Assembly: GCF_030411995.1 (NCBI RefSeq)
Contig: NZ_JASNRC010000013.1
Span: forward strand, 62,001 to 126,000
DNA length: 64,000 nt
Direction of reading: 5' to 3'
From: Massilia sp. YIM B02769
Lineage (GTDB): Bacteria > Pseudomonadota > Gammaproteobacteria > Burkholderiales > Burkholderiaceae_D
The notes beneath the pieces are model-generated. The model was not told where the DNA came from. It saw nothing but the letters and a program-made list of their open reading frames with translations, and did not search any database. Made by a program: the position numbers and the translations under genes. Below, piece by piece: positions 19,601 through 27,039 of this stretch (its first letter is position 1; every line of letters starts with the position of its first letter).

Positions 19601-20093
19601 CGACGGTATCGCAGGCAACGACCTGATGTACATCCCGAAAGCCTTCGGTTCGGGTGAAGTGGTCTTCCTGGGCGACACCGCAACCAGCCACACCAACGAA
19701 GAGCGCTTCTGGAGCATCGTCAACGGCAACAAGGCACTGCGTGACGCAGCCGGTGGTGTCGTCGGCCGCAACAAGAGCTTCTCGGACTGGACCAACGTCG
19801 TCGACATGCGTGTGAGCCAGGAAATCCCGGGCTTCTTCGCTCGCAACAAGGCCGTGTTCACCCTGGACTTCTTCAACGTCGGCAACCTGCTGAACAAGAA
19901 GTGGGGCCACACCCAGGAACCATCGTTCTCGTCGAGCGGCGGCACCACCCGCGGCTTCGTGGACTACGCTGGCATGGATGCTCAAGGCCGCTACGTCTAC
20001 TTCGTCCGCCAGAAGGCCGACGACCTGACCGTCAAGCAGTCGAAGAACGAATCGCAGTGGGCAATCCAGGCGACCGTCAAGTACGAATTCTAA
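16692..20093 (+). CDS. Oar-like TonB-dependent outer-membrane receptor with a carboxypeptidase-regulatory-like domain
   Basis: A 1133-residue outer-membrane protein. Signal peptide (about 1-27, ending PTFA), then a CarboxypepD_reg-like beta-sandwich domain (about 33-115: GGRVAGADGRPVAGAQVSI ... DAEGRYVARGLRVGGPYTI). Next comes the plug (VTVTGTANRSERFN ... NTITVDGVAINDTFGLES ... GANINAVTKSGTN), then a large barrel ending in KYEF with terminal Phe. This is the OmpA-related/Oar TonB receptor group that imports large or bulky substrates. A terminator follows the gene. Its place between an exported adenosine deaminase and a 5'-nucleotidase plus nuclease suggests nucleic-acid-derived substrates, but that is inference; iron or peptide uptake is also possible. 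Confidence 0.92.
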   Translation: MITQKQIRLTKLALALSIALSAAPTFAQNTTSAIGGRVAGADGRPVAGAQVSILHTESNSVSNVSTDAEGRYVARGLRVGGPYTIIITKDGITEKRENVFVQLAETASIDATLGQAMQTVTVTGTANRSERFNRTTMGAGTSIGATELATQGSIQRNLQDYARADPRVSQNDKERGEISVAGQNSRYNTITVDGVAINDTFGLESNGSPTARQAISIEAIQSVQVNVANYDVTQKGYTGANINAVTKSGTNTWKGGAYYVWRNDRFVGERYNNVTDTYSDAPKFKETTKGLWASGALIEDKLFIYALTEKSESSRASPDFGIIGSTAGTTVPITAGAVAAAQQIARDVYGIEIGGLNVPAGSQLSSEEKLLKVDWNISDNHRANFRYGKTTQSEPVFPSFSSTGVTLDSMFYSNEKSIETAVAQVFSDWTPTFSTEFRASLRDYDSVPKNSSRLPSIGLAFSGALPAGVPAGTSTSTRYLNFGTEYARQLNVLGTKTMDYYGAANWIVGDHEIKGGFDYSTNKIYNAYLQNVFGSYTFGCDDTLNANICRNGTAAQIEAAVLQNFRNGNPTSYTVQVPAEGKSLSDGISSFTMKNTGLFLQDTWTASKNLTVTYGVRVDETGVGSKPLANTDVARPVIAGNYATGRGQSGGFGYDNTVTPDGKKLWQPRVGFNYKFDTARPTQIRGGAGLFQGAAASVWMSNPFSNPGIATRTITCATNATRCPATNFFSPDPDNQPVAIAGSTPLSNVDILDPGLRQPSIWKANLAFDTELPWYGMVFGAEFLYTNNKDSIYYEHLNLGASTATAGTDGRQLFWNPAAMTTTCYAANAAGTSLNTTSGCTQAKYLRNRSYNNVLVAKNTSEGDGKLITVSLSKPLTKGFGWSLAYTHTNATEVSPLSSSVANSNWQARSVFNPNEEVASNSNTMAKHRLNALANFQKKFFGSYNTRLGVFYEARSGKPYSWTYKNDLNGDGIAGNDLMYIPKAFGSGEVVFLGDTATSHTNEERFWSIVNGNKALRDAAGGVVGRNKSFSDWTNVVDMRVSQEIPGFFARNKAVFTLDFFNVGNLLNKKWGHTQEPSFSSSGGTTRGFVDYAGMDAQGRYVYFVRQKADDLTVKQSKNESQWAIQATVKYEF

Positions 20094-20120
20094 GTTCCTG
20101 AATTCGGTCTGATGGATCGG

Positions 20121-20150
20121 AACGGCCGGTGGCAACACCGGCCGTTTTTT
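20121..20150 (+). terminator. Terminator after the TonB-dependent receptor gene
   Basis: AACGGCCGGTG and CACCGGCCGTT form a perfect 11-bp stem around GCAA, followed by a run of T. It lies 27 bases after the stop codon. Confidence 0.95.
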
Positions 20151-20273
20151 CGTTTACGTGAATGGGTAGAGGCAAGCCGAATGCGAGCTGTAAGGATGGC
20201 CTCGCGCCTCCCCACGTGCAATAATCCGGGTCGCCCTGCGAGGGCGCCCGTTTTCTTCGTTCAAAGGTATTCC

Positions 20274-21965
20274 ATGATCGCTTCCCCGCGCGCCCGCGCC
20301 GTTCTCTCCACCCTGGTACTGGCACTCGCGGCTGCGGGCTGCGCAACCGCACCACGCGAACCGATCACCCTGAATCTCGTCGCCATCAACGATTTCCACG
20401 GCAATCTCGAACCGAGCAAGTACACCTATACCAGCGCTGCCGGCAACAGCCAAACCCTGCGTGCCGGCGGCATCGAAGCCCTGAGCGGCGCGCTGGCGGC
20501 CTGGCGGAAGGAAGACAAGGACCTGCTGTTCATCGGCGCCGGCGACCTGATCGGCGCCAGCCCGGCGCTGTCGTCGATGTGGGCCGACGAGCCGAGCATC
20601 GAGGCCATGAACATGCTCGGGTTGCGCATGAGCTCGGTCGGCAACCACGAGTTCGACCAGGGCCGCAAGGAACTGCTGCGCCAGCAGCACGGCGGCTGCG
20701 ATTCGCCGCGCCCGAACAAGGCCTGCAAGCTCGCCCCCGACTTCAAGGGCGCGCGCTTCCCTTATCTCGCCGCCAACGTGCTGGACAAGGCCACCGGCAA
20801 GCCCTTCCTGCCGGCCTACCGCATCGAGACCGTCAAGGGCATGAAGGTCGGCATCGTCGGCGTGGTGCTGCAGGGCACCGCCTCGGTCGCGATGAGCTCG
20901 GCCATTGCCGGCCTCGACTTCATCGGCGAAGCCGAAGCCATCAACCGCGCCCTGCCGCAGATGCGCGCCGAGGGCGCCCAGGTGTTCCTGGCCCTGGTCC
21001 ACGAGGGCGGCAGCACCGACGAGTCGCCCGAGCAGCCGAACTGCAAGGGCCTCACCGGCGGCGTGGTCGACATCGTCAAGGCGCTCGATCCGGCAATCCG
21101 CCTGGTGATCACCGGCCACTCGCACCAGGGTTACCTGTGCCAGGTCGACGGCCGTGTCGTGACGCAAGCCGATGCTGCAGGCCACCTGCTGTCGCGCATC
21201 GCCCTGAAGGTCGATCCGCAAAGCGGCGTCGTTGCCGACATCGCCGTGCGCAATGTGGTCATGGACCCGAGCAAGTTCAGCGCCGACCCGCAGGTCAGCG
21301 CCTACCTGGCCAACGTGAAGGAACGCAGCCGCGCCGCGCTGGCGCGTCCGCTGGGCAAGCTCGGCACCGCGGTCGTGGCGCGCAAGGCCAACGATGCCGG
21401 CGAAGCACCGCTGGGCAACCTGGTGGCCGACGCCATCGTCGCCGCCACCCGCAACCAGGGCGTGCAGATCGGCTTCATGAACAGCGGCGGCATCCGCAAG
21501 GACCTGGAAACGGCGGACGGGCAGGTGGCCACCTTCGGTAATGCCCAGGCCGTCCTGCCTTTCGGTAACACCCTGGTGGTGATGGACCTGAGCGGCGCCC
21601 AGTTGCGCCGCCTGCTCGAGCAGCAGTGGGACCGCCCGAGCGCATCCGGCGCCACTATCTTGCAAGTCTCGCAAGGCTTTACCTATACCTGGGATGACAA
21701 GCGTCCGATCGGCAGCCGCGTGGTGCCGGGCAGCCTGAAGCTGAACGGCGCGCCGGTCGAGGACGGCAAGTCCTACCGCGTGGTCGCGAACAACTTCCTG
21801 GCCGAAGGCGGCGACAATATTCCGGAGTTCGCCAAGGGTACCAACCGCGTGGATACCCAGCTGGTCGACCTCGATGCGCTGAGCGAGTTCATCGCCAGGA
21901 ACCCGGGCGCCGGCGCGCCGGCGGCGGGCATGGCGCCGAGCGCGCGCATCATGAAGGCGAACTGA
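20274..21965 (+). CDS. 5'-nucleotidase / 2',3'-cyclic phosphodiesterase family lipoprotein
   Basis: A 563-residue UshA-like metallophosphoesterase. The N terminus ends in a lipobox (LAAAGC), so the protein is probably membrane-anchored in the periplasm or outer membrane. Metal motifs are AINDFHGNLEPS, GAGDLIGASPALSSM, SVGNHEFDQG and ITGHSHQGY. The C-terminal nucleotidase domain has NSGGIRKDLE, PFGNTLVVMDLSG and RVVANNFLAEGGDNIPEF. It would remove 5'-phosphate from nucleotides so that nucleosides can enter. I start at ATG 20274, which gives the lipoprotein signal; longer readings run through the preceding terminator. A tandem repeat spans its stop codon, and a small membrane protein and a nuclease follow. 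Confidence 0.92.
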   Translation: MIASPRARAVLSTLVLALAAAGCATAPREPITLNLVAINDFHGNLEPSKYTYTSAAGNSQTLRAGGIEALSGALAAWRKEDKDLLFIGAGDLIGASPALSSMWADEPSIEAMNMLGLRMSSVGNHEFDQGRKELLRQQHGGCDSPRPNKACKLAPDFKGARFPYLAANVLDKATGKPFLPAYRIETVKGMKVGIVGVVLQGTASVAMSSAIAGLDFIGEAEAINRALPQMRAEGAQVFLALVHEGGSTDESPEQPNCKGLTGGVVDIVKALDPAIRLVITGHSHQGYLCQVDGRVVTQADAAGHLLSRIALKVDPQSGVVADIAVRNVVMDPSKFSADPQVSAYLANVKERSRAALARPLGKLGTAVVARKANDAGEAPLGNLVADAIVAATRNQGVQIGFMNSGGIRKDLETADGQVATFGNAQAVLPFGNTLVVMDLSGAQLRRLLEQQWDRPSASGATILQVSQGFTYTWDDKRPIGSRVVPGSLKLNGAPVEDGKSYRVVANNFLAEGGDNIPEFAKGTNRVDTQLVDLDALSEFIARNPGAGAPAAGMAPSARIMKAN

Positions 21966-21989
21966 GAGGCGAACTGAAAGGCGAACTGA
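21954..21989 (+). repeat. Three tandem 12-base repeats at the 5'-nucleotidase stop codon
   Basis: AAGGCGAACTGA, GAGGCGAACTGA and AAGGCGAACTGA follow one another. The first ends with the stop codon of the 5'-nucleotidase gene. Each copy carries a TGA and a purine-rich AAGGCG-like segment, and the last lies just before the ATG of the 58-residue membrane protein. It is probably a local slippage duplication. Confidence 0.85.
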
Positions 21990-21991
21990 AC

Positions 21992-22168
21992 ATGGACCAA
22001 CAAACCGTTGTCATCTTGGCCGTGGCGCTGGCCGTGATCGGCATTACCGTCGTCAAGCGCCTGCTGCTGAAATCTTCCCTGAGCCCGGGCCGCCGCCTCC
22101 TGATGCTGGGCGCGCTGGCGGCTGCCATCATGGCCGTCATGTCGCTCCTGCTCGGGCTGCAGCAATAA
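21992..22168 (+). CDS. Small membrane protein, 58 residues
   Basis: MDQQTVVILAVALAVIGITV begins a first hydrophobic helix, followed by VKRLLLKSSLSPGRR (basic loop) and a second helix (about 36-55) ending LLGLQQ. It fits between the 5'-nucleotidase and the nuclease genes with 26 bases on either side, in the same direction, and high-GC codon use looks coding. The ribosome site is poor (the GGCGAACTGAAC repeat). I do not recognise a family and suggest no function. Confidence 0.6.
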   Translation: MDQQTVVILAVALAVIGITVVKRLLLKSSLSPGRRLLMLGALAAAIMAVMSLLLGLQQ

Positions 22169-22193
22169 CCAAACGCTTCATCCGAAGGACATC

Positions 22194-23246
22194 ATGAAAA
22201 AACTAGCTTGTGTACTGGCGCTGGCAAGCGCCTTCGTTTCGTTTGACGCGGCCGCCTGGGGCGGCGACGGCCACCGCGCAGTGGGCGCCATCGCCGACCG
22301 CCTGCTGAAGGGCACGAACGCCGAGAAGCAGATCGCCGCGCTCCTGCAGCCGGGCGAGACCCTGCAATCGATCGCCAACTGGCCGGACTGCGTGAAAGGC
22401 ACTTATTGCGGCCCGCAGTCGCCGGAAATGGTCGCCTACACGAATGCCAATCCGAAGCACAGCGAGTACCACTACACCGACGTGCCGTTCCAGCTCGAGC
22501 ACTACCACGACCATGGCGTGGGCACGAGCGAGCACGACATCGTGCAGACGCTGAAACAGGCGATTGCCGTCCTGCAGGGCAAGACCGATCCGGCCCTGAA
22601 TCCGCACAATTTCACCAAGCGCCAGGCCCTGATCCTGCTGACCCACATGGTCGGCGACATCCACCAGCCGCTGCACGTGGGCGCGGCTTTCGTGAGCAAG
22701 GACGGCAAGTTCGTGGTGCCGAAGACCCATGCGGAAGTCGACGAAGCGGCGATCTTCGATTCGCGCGGCGGCAACAATTTGCTGCTGGACGACGAACGCT
22801 TGACCCAGCTGAGCAATGCAGTGATCCCGCCGGGCGATCCGAAACCCATCAAGGAAGGCGTGCCGAAGGCGCTCACGAAACCCTTCCACTCGTACTGGGA
22901 CAGCACCACGGTGGACTACGCCTTCCGCCGCATCCGCACCAGGACCCCGGACCAGTTCGCCGACGCGGCGATCGCCGGCAATCCGGTCATCAAGGCGAAT
23001 ACCGGCGAGCTCGCCACCTGGCCTTACCAGTGGGCGGACGACAGCCTGGTCGCGTCGAAAGCGGCATATGGCGACGTCGTGCCGGGCAAGCTGGTGCCGC
23101 AGACGAGCAAGAAGGGCGACGTGTATTACACGTTCACGCTGGAAGTGCCGGACAATTATCCGGTGCCGAGCTCGCAGGTGGCCAAGGAACAGCTGATCAA
23201 GGGCGGCTACAAGCTGGCCGAGGTGTTGAAGGCGATCTACGGCTGA
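22194..23246 (+). CDS. Exported S1/P1-type nuclease
   Basis: A 350-residue zinc-dependent single-strand nuclease/3'-nucleotidase with a signal peptide ending FDAAA, so that the mature chain starts with tryptophan (WGGDGHRAVG), whose amino group and carbonyl bind zinc in this family. Other zinc ligands are in SEYHYTDVP, LTHMVGDIHQPLHVG and DSRGGNN; the S1/P1 Asp is in IANWPDCVK. Length and motif order agree with the family. It should degrade RNA or single-stranded DNA in the periplasm or medium, upstream of the 5'-nucleotidase encoded next to it. The start has CCGAAGGAC upstream. A terminator follows at 23275. Confidence 0.94.
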   Translation: MKKLACVLALASAFVSFDAAAWGGDGHRAVGAIADRLLKGTNAEKQIAALLQPGETLQSIANWPDCVKGTYCGPQSPEMVAYTNANPKHSEYHYTDVPFQLEHYHDHGVGTSEHDIVQTLKQAIAVLQGKTDPALNPHNFTKRQALILLTHMVGDIHQPLHVGAAFVSKDGKFVVPKTHAEVDEAAIFDSRGGNNLLLDDERLTQLSNAVIPPGDPKPIKEGVPKALTKPFHSYWDSTTVDYAFRRIRTRTPDQFADAAIAGNPVIKANTGELATWPYQWADDSLVASKAAYGDVVPGKLVPQTSKKGDVYYTFTLEVPDNYPVPSSQVAKEQLIKGGYKLAEVLKAIYG

Positions 23247-23274
23247 TTGCTGCGGCGTTGATGTATTGAGAAGG

Positions 23275-23301
23275 GCCGCAGCCGCAAGCTGCGGCTTTTT
23301 T
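23275..23301 (+). terminator. Terminator after the S1/P1 nuclease gene
   Basis: GCCGCAGC (23275-23282), loop CGCAA, GCTGCGGC (23288-23295), then TTTTTTATTT. Confidence 0.93.
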
Positions 23302-23345
23302 ATTTGCGCAGTCGCTAACGCTGTTATATCCGGAACGGTGAACGC

Positions 23346-23529
23346 GTACGGTGGGCACCCCGTGCCCACGCGGTGACGTGCTTGTCCATGCACCTGCTGC
23401 GGTGACATATCGCTCGAAACGACGAGCGAAGCCACCAGGCCGTCCATCGCATGCTGTGCGGGCGACACCTCCCCGTACGTGTCCGCAGCATACGCCCGTA
23501 ACAGCGTGGGCACGGCGTGCCCACCGTAC
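23346..23529. repeat. REPIN, subtype B (copy 2), heads outward
   Basis: The left unit is GTAC-G-GTGGGCAC-CCC-GTGCCCAC-GCG and the right unit, inverted, is GTAC-G-GTGGGCAC-GCC-GTGCCCAC-GC. At 184 bases it is the longest pair, and the spacer has its own small hairpin (CGCTCG/CGAGCG near 23411-23428) rather than the symmetric spacer of subtype A. It occupies the gap between the nuclease terminator and the MipA gene. Confidence 0.85.
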
Positions 23530-23591
23530 GTGTTAATGGCGCGGCCCTGCTAATATTGCAACTCCGCGCGCCGCGCCTTTTCGCTCCCCAC

Positions 23592-24440
23592 ATGAACAAG
23601 CTCCTGCTCGCCTTCGCCGGCCTTGCCTGCTCCCTGACCGCCTCGGCCCAGATCATCGATTCGGCGGTGTCGCCGAGCGAACCGCCCGGTCGCCCGCTGT
23701 GGGAACTCGGCCTGGGCCTGGGCGCCATCAGCACGCCGGCCTATCCCGGCGCGGACGACCGCGAAACGCGGGTGCTGGCGATCCCGACCCTCATCTACCG
23801 CGGCAAGATCTTCCGTGCCGACCAGTCCGGCATTGGCGCGCGCCTGTTCCGCAGCGAGGTGGCGGAGCTCGACGTCGGCCTGGCGGCCTCGCTGCCGGCC
23901 AAGTCCGACGATGTCGCCGCCCGCGTCGGCATGCCCGACCTCGGCGCGCTGGGCGAATTCGGCCCGCGCCTGAAGCTGCGCCTGGCCCGCTTCGACGCCC
24001 ACAGCGGCCTGCGCGCCGAGCTGCCGCTGCGCGCGGTGTTCGAGGTGCGCAGCGGCGTGCGCCACCAGGGCTACACCTTCGAGCCGCGCCTGGTCTACGA
24101 GCGCCGCAGCGCCGACGGCAAATGGATGTTCGATACCCAGTTGTCCGCCGTCGTCGGCGACGGCAAGATCAACCGTTACTTCTACGAAGTGGCGCCGCAG
24201 TACGCCACCGCCAGCCGTCCGGCCTACGCCGCCAGGTCCGGCCTGGTCCTGGTGCGCGCAGGCGCGTTTGCGGCGCGCCAGATCAATCCGGATGTGCGCG
24301 TGTTCGGCTACGTGCGCGCCGAAAACTATGGCGTCGGCGCCAACGACGACAGCCCGCTGCACCGCAAGAACAACGGCGTGTCGGGCGGCATCGGGGTGTC
24401 GTGGACGTTCTGGCGCTCGCAGTCCATGGCAAGAGACTGA
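23592..24440 (+). CDS. MipA/OmpV family outer-membrane protein
   Basis: A 282-residue beta-barrel protein with a signal peptide (about 1-19, ending TASA). Family marks are LWELGLGLGAISTPAYPGAD near the start, VLAIPTLIYRGKIFRADQSG, RLRLARFDAH-like barrel strands, VYERRSADGKWMFDTQLS, and a C terminus with GVSGGIGVSWTFWRS. MipA proteins scaffold murein enzymes in E. coli, and OmpV-like members affect outer-membrane permeability; the role here is not determinable. The ATG at 23592 has no strong ribosome site (CCCCAC precedes it). It is probably independent of the next gene, 86 bases on. Confidence 0.85.
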   Translation: MNKLLLAFAGLACSLTASAQIIDSAVSPSEPPGRPLWELGLGLGAISTPAYPGADDRETRVLAIPTLIYRGKIFRADQSGIGARLFRSEVAELDVGLAASLPAKSDDVAARVGMPDLGALGEFGPRLKLRLARFDAHSGLRAELPLRAVFEVRSGVRHQGYTFEPRLVYERRSADGKWMFDTQLSAVVGDGKINRYFYEVAPQYATASRPAYAARSGLVLVRAGAFAARQINPDVRVFGYVRAENYGVGANDDSPLHRKNNGVSGGIGVSWTFWRSQSMARD

Positions 24441-24526
24441 TCAGGCCCAGGCCTTGTCCGGCCACAAGTCGTGGCCGCCCTCCGCGCGGAAGATGAGCTG
24501 TTCGCCCTCCATTCAAGGAAACGAAA

Positions 24527-25891
24527 ATGCTCATCCGCAATGCATGCCTCTGCCTGGCCGGCAGTTTGCTCGCGCTCGGCGCGATCGCTGCCAGCGTCAA
24601 CCCTTACGCCGACCACAACGGCACGCTGCCGCCGGCCGACTATGCCGGGCCGCTGTTCAAGCTCAGCTACAACTACCCGTCCGGCCTCCCGGCCCCTTAC
24701 ATGCCCTGGCGCGCGGCCATCGGCAACGGCGCCATCACCACGGCGACCGCGCCGGCCTACACGCAGGCGCTGAAGGACACCATCGCGCGCGACATGGCCA
24801 CGCTGCTGACCGACTACCCGGACTGGAACGCGGCGAAGCGCGGCTGGTACAACGACCCCTGGCTGGGCGCCCAGCGCGAACCGGTGCACGGCATGCTGGT
24901 GGGGATCGAGAAGGTCGACAACACGCTGTTCCCGAAAAGCGGCCTGGCGAAACCCTTCACCACCTATGTGCTGACCTATTACAACCGCACCGCGGCCCAG
25001 ACCCTCGGCAAGATCTGGGGCCGCAACCCGAATGCCCCGGTGCTGGACGGCGGCGCGACCCAGTATGCCGAGGGATCGATCACCGTCAAGCTGGCCTTCA
25101 CCACCGCCGACCCGGCCACCTGGCCGGCAATGGAAGGCGCGCTGGCCTGGCCGATGATGATGACGGCGAACGCCACCACCGGCCACAACGACCGTCCCAA
25201 ACTGGACAAGGCCTACCTGATGCAGGTCGACATCGTGGTCAAGGACACCCGGTCGGCGCCGCAGACCGGCTGGGTGTTCACGACCCTGGTCTACGACAAG
25301 GACACGCGCCCGGGCAGCGCCGGCGTGTGGGACCAGATGGTGCCGCTCGGCGCGCAGTGGGGCAACGATCCGCAGGCCAACAGCGCGCTGGATCCGGGCG
25401 CCGCGCTGCAGGAAACCTGGGTCAATCCGAACGCGCCGCCGTATGCGACCGAGACCCTGGGCTGGGGCGGGCGCCTGTCGGGGCCGAACGACCATGCCTT
25501 GAACGATATCTCGGTGGCCGGGGAGGGCGGGCGGGTCCTGAGCCGGAACGCCGCGAATTCGTCCTGCCTCAGCTGCCACGGCGCGTCGCAGTGGAACGTG
25601 GCCAATCCCAGGCAGGGCATGGCCTCCTTCTTCATGCCGCTGGCCGCACCGGCAGCGGATGCCGACGCCAAGGCCGGCGCGCCCTACATGAATTCGCCGG
25701 CGCCGGGCTCGGTGGAATGGCTGCGCTGGTTCCAGAACCGTGCCGGGGACGTGCCGATGGATGTCGGCAGCATACCCGGCGACTACGACCTGGCGCTGAC
25801 CTTCCGCGTGCTGCCGGCCTGGCACGAGGCGATGACGGGCAAGGCGCATGCGCTGCGCAAGCTGGATGCATCCGGCAAGGCGCAGAGGTAG
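24527..25891 (+). CDS. Exported protein with one c-type haem site, function unknown
   Basis: A 454-residue protein with a signal peptide (about 1-22, ending GAIAAS) and a single c-haem motif, SSCLSCHGAS, near residues 347-352. Around it is NDISVAGEGGRVLSRNAANS, and the C-terminal part has PGDYDLALTFRVLP, with methionines that could be an axial ligand. The first 330 residues do not match a family I can name (LFKLSYNYPSGLPAPYMPW, WYNDPWLGAQREPVHGM). It is probably periplasmic and redox-active. The stop codon TAG (25889-25891) is part of the GTAG head of the REPIN at 25888, so the original 3' end may have been altered when that element arrived. Confidence 0.75.
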   Translation: MLIRNACLCLAGSLLALGAIAASVNPYADHNGTLPPADYAGPLFKLSYNYPSGLPAPYMPWRAAIGNGAITTATAPAYTQALKDTIARDMATLLTDYPDWNAAKRGWYNDPWLGAQREPVHGMLVGIEKVDNTLFPKSGLAKPFTTYVLTYYNRTAAQTLGKIWGRNPNAPVLDGGATQYAEGSITVKLAFTTADPATWPAMEGALAWPMMMTANATTGHNDRPKLDKAYLMQVDIVVKDTRSAPQTGWVFTTLVYDKDTRPGSAGVWDQMVPLGAQWGNDPQANSALDPGAALQETWVNPNAPPYATETLGWGGRLSGPNDHALNDISVAGEGGRVLSRNAANSSCLSCHGASQWNVANPRQGMASFFMPLAAPAADADAKAGAPYMNSPAPGSVEWLRWFQNRAGDVPMDVGSIPGDYDLALTFRVLPAWHEAMTGKAHALRKLDASGKAQR

Positions 25892-26003
25892 GGTGGGCGC
25901 CCCGTGCCCACGCGTGAAGCATGATCATGGTTGGCTTGAATAACGGCCAAACACGCCAACAATGATCGAAGTTCACGCGTGGGCACGGGGGCGCCCACCC
26001 TAC
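25888..26003. repeat. REPIN, subtype A (copy 2), supplying a stop codon
   Basis: Heads-outward pair, GTAGGGTGGGC ... GCCCACGCG at both ends, with inner GTTGGC and GCCAAC segments and TGATCAT/ATGATC-like sequence in the spacer. Its first four bases GTAG include the TAG that ends the haem-protein gene. It sits between convergent genes. Confidence 0.9.
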
Positions 26004-26027
26004 GTTGCTCCCGCTACCTCAAATAAA

Positions 26028-26049
26028 AAGGCGGCCAATCGGCCGCCTT
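26028..26049 (-). terminator. Terminator of the nucleoside ABC transporter operon
   Basis: AAGGCGGCC (26028-26036), loop AATC, GGCCGCCTT (26041-26049). On the minus strand it is followed by TTTTTATTT, 22 bases after the last permease stop. It may act in both directions between convergent genes. Confidence 0.9.
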
Positions 26050-26070
26050 CTCTTGTCGATCAAGCCGCGC

Positions 26071-27036
26071 TCAGCGCGATTTGACGAAGGGCTTGCCCAC
26101 CGCCTTCGGCGCCACCGACTTGGCCATCAAGCCGGCCAGCACGACCACGGTGACGACGTACGGAATCATCTGGATCAGCGAACCCGGGATGCGGCCCACG
26201 ACCGGCAGGTCGACGCCTTCGATCTGGATCTGCACGGCCTGGAAGAACGCGAACATCAGGCAGCCGAGCACGGTCTGCAGCGGACGCCAGTTGCCGAACA
26301 CCAGGGCCGTCAGGGCCAAGTAGCCGGCGCCGGCCGACATGTCACGCAGGAAGAAGCCGCTTTGCACGATCGACAGGTAGGCGCCCGAGAACGAGCACAG
26401 CACGCCGGCCACCAGCATGGCCAGGTAGCGGGTACGCTCGACCGAGATGCCGGCCGCATCGGCGGCGTGCGGGTTTTCTCCGCAGGCGCGCAGGCGCAGG
26501 CCGAAGCGGCTGTGGTAGACCACCCAGTGCACCACCGGCAGCAGCAGGAAGGCGAGGTAGACCAGCGGCGAGTGGCCGCCGAGCAGGCTGTTCCAGATCC
26601 AGCCCAGCACCGGCACGCCGGCCAGGGCCTCGGCGCCCGGCAGCGCCACGGTGCTCAGGCGCGCCGCGCCCAGGTCCGGGGTGCGGCCGCCTTGCTGGAA
26701 GATGTACTGGGCGACGACGAAGGTCAGGCCGCCCATGGCGATGTTGATCGCGATGCCGGCCACCAGCTGGTTGCCCTTCTGCGTGATCGACACAAAGGCC
26801 TGGACCATGGCCAGCGCCACCGAGACGGCGATGCCGGCGGCGATGCCCAGCCACGGATTTTGCGTCGTGTAGCCGACCGCGGCCGACACGAAGGCCGAGG
26901 CGAGGATCTTGCCCTCGAGGCCGATGTCGACGACGCCGCTGCGTTCGGCGAACAGGCCGGCCAGCGCGGCGAACATCAGCACCGGTGCGTTGCGGATCGT
27001 CGAGACGACGATATTGGCGATATCAAAGCCTTCCAT
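26071..27036 (-). CDS. Nucleoside ABC transporter permease (second)
   Basis: A 321-residue integral membrane permease of the BPD_transp_2 (RbsC/LivH-like) family. The N terminus (NIVVSTIRNAPVLMFAALAG, ERSGVVDIGLEGKIL) matches the short permease of purine-nucleoside BMP-type systems (YufQ/NupQ, PnrD-like). About eight hydrophobic helices are visible, with the family loop YLSIVQSGFFLRDMSAGAGY near 210. It pairs with the permease ending 3 bases upstream to form the membrane channel. It is the last gene of BMP protein - ATPase - permease - permease and is followed by a terminator. Confidence 0.93.
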   Translation of the reverse strand: MEGFDIANIVVSTIRNAPVLMFAALAGLFAERSGVVDIGLEGKILASAFVSAAVGYTTQNPWLGIAAGIAVSVALAMVQAFVSITQKGNQLVAGIAINIAMGGLTFVVAQYIFQQGGRTPDLGAARLSTVALPGAEALAGVPVLGWIWNSLLGGHSPLVYLAFLLLPVVHWVVYHSRFGLRLRACGENPHAADAAGISVERTRYLAMLVAGVLCSFSGAYLSIVQSGFFLRDMSAGAGYLALTALVFGNWRPLQTVLGCLMFAFFQAVQIQIEGVDLPVVGRIPGSLIQMIPYVVTVVVLAGLMAKSVAPKAVGKPFVKSR

Positions 27037-27039
27037 GAT

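Noticed and set aside
16686-20138. An open frame of about 1150 codons on the minus strand, opposite the TonB receptor gene
   Set aside because: High-GC DNA with biased third positions commonly leaves the antisense frame open. The translation is a His/Val/Asp/Gly-rich shadow with no domain, signal or ribosome site, while the plus-strand protein is fully recognisable.
20154-21674. An open frame of about 506 codons on the minus strand opposite the 5'-nucleotidase gene
   Set aside because: Antisense shadow of a recognised gene, with no ribosome site or motif; also crosses the preceding terminator region.
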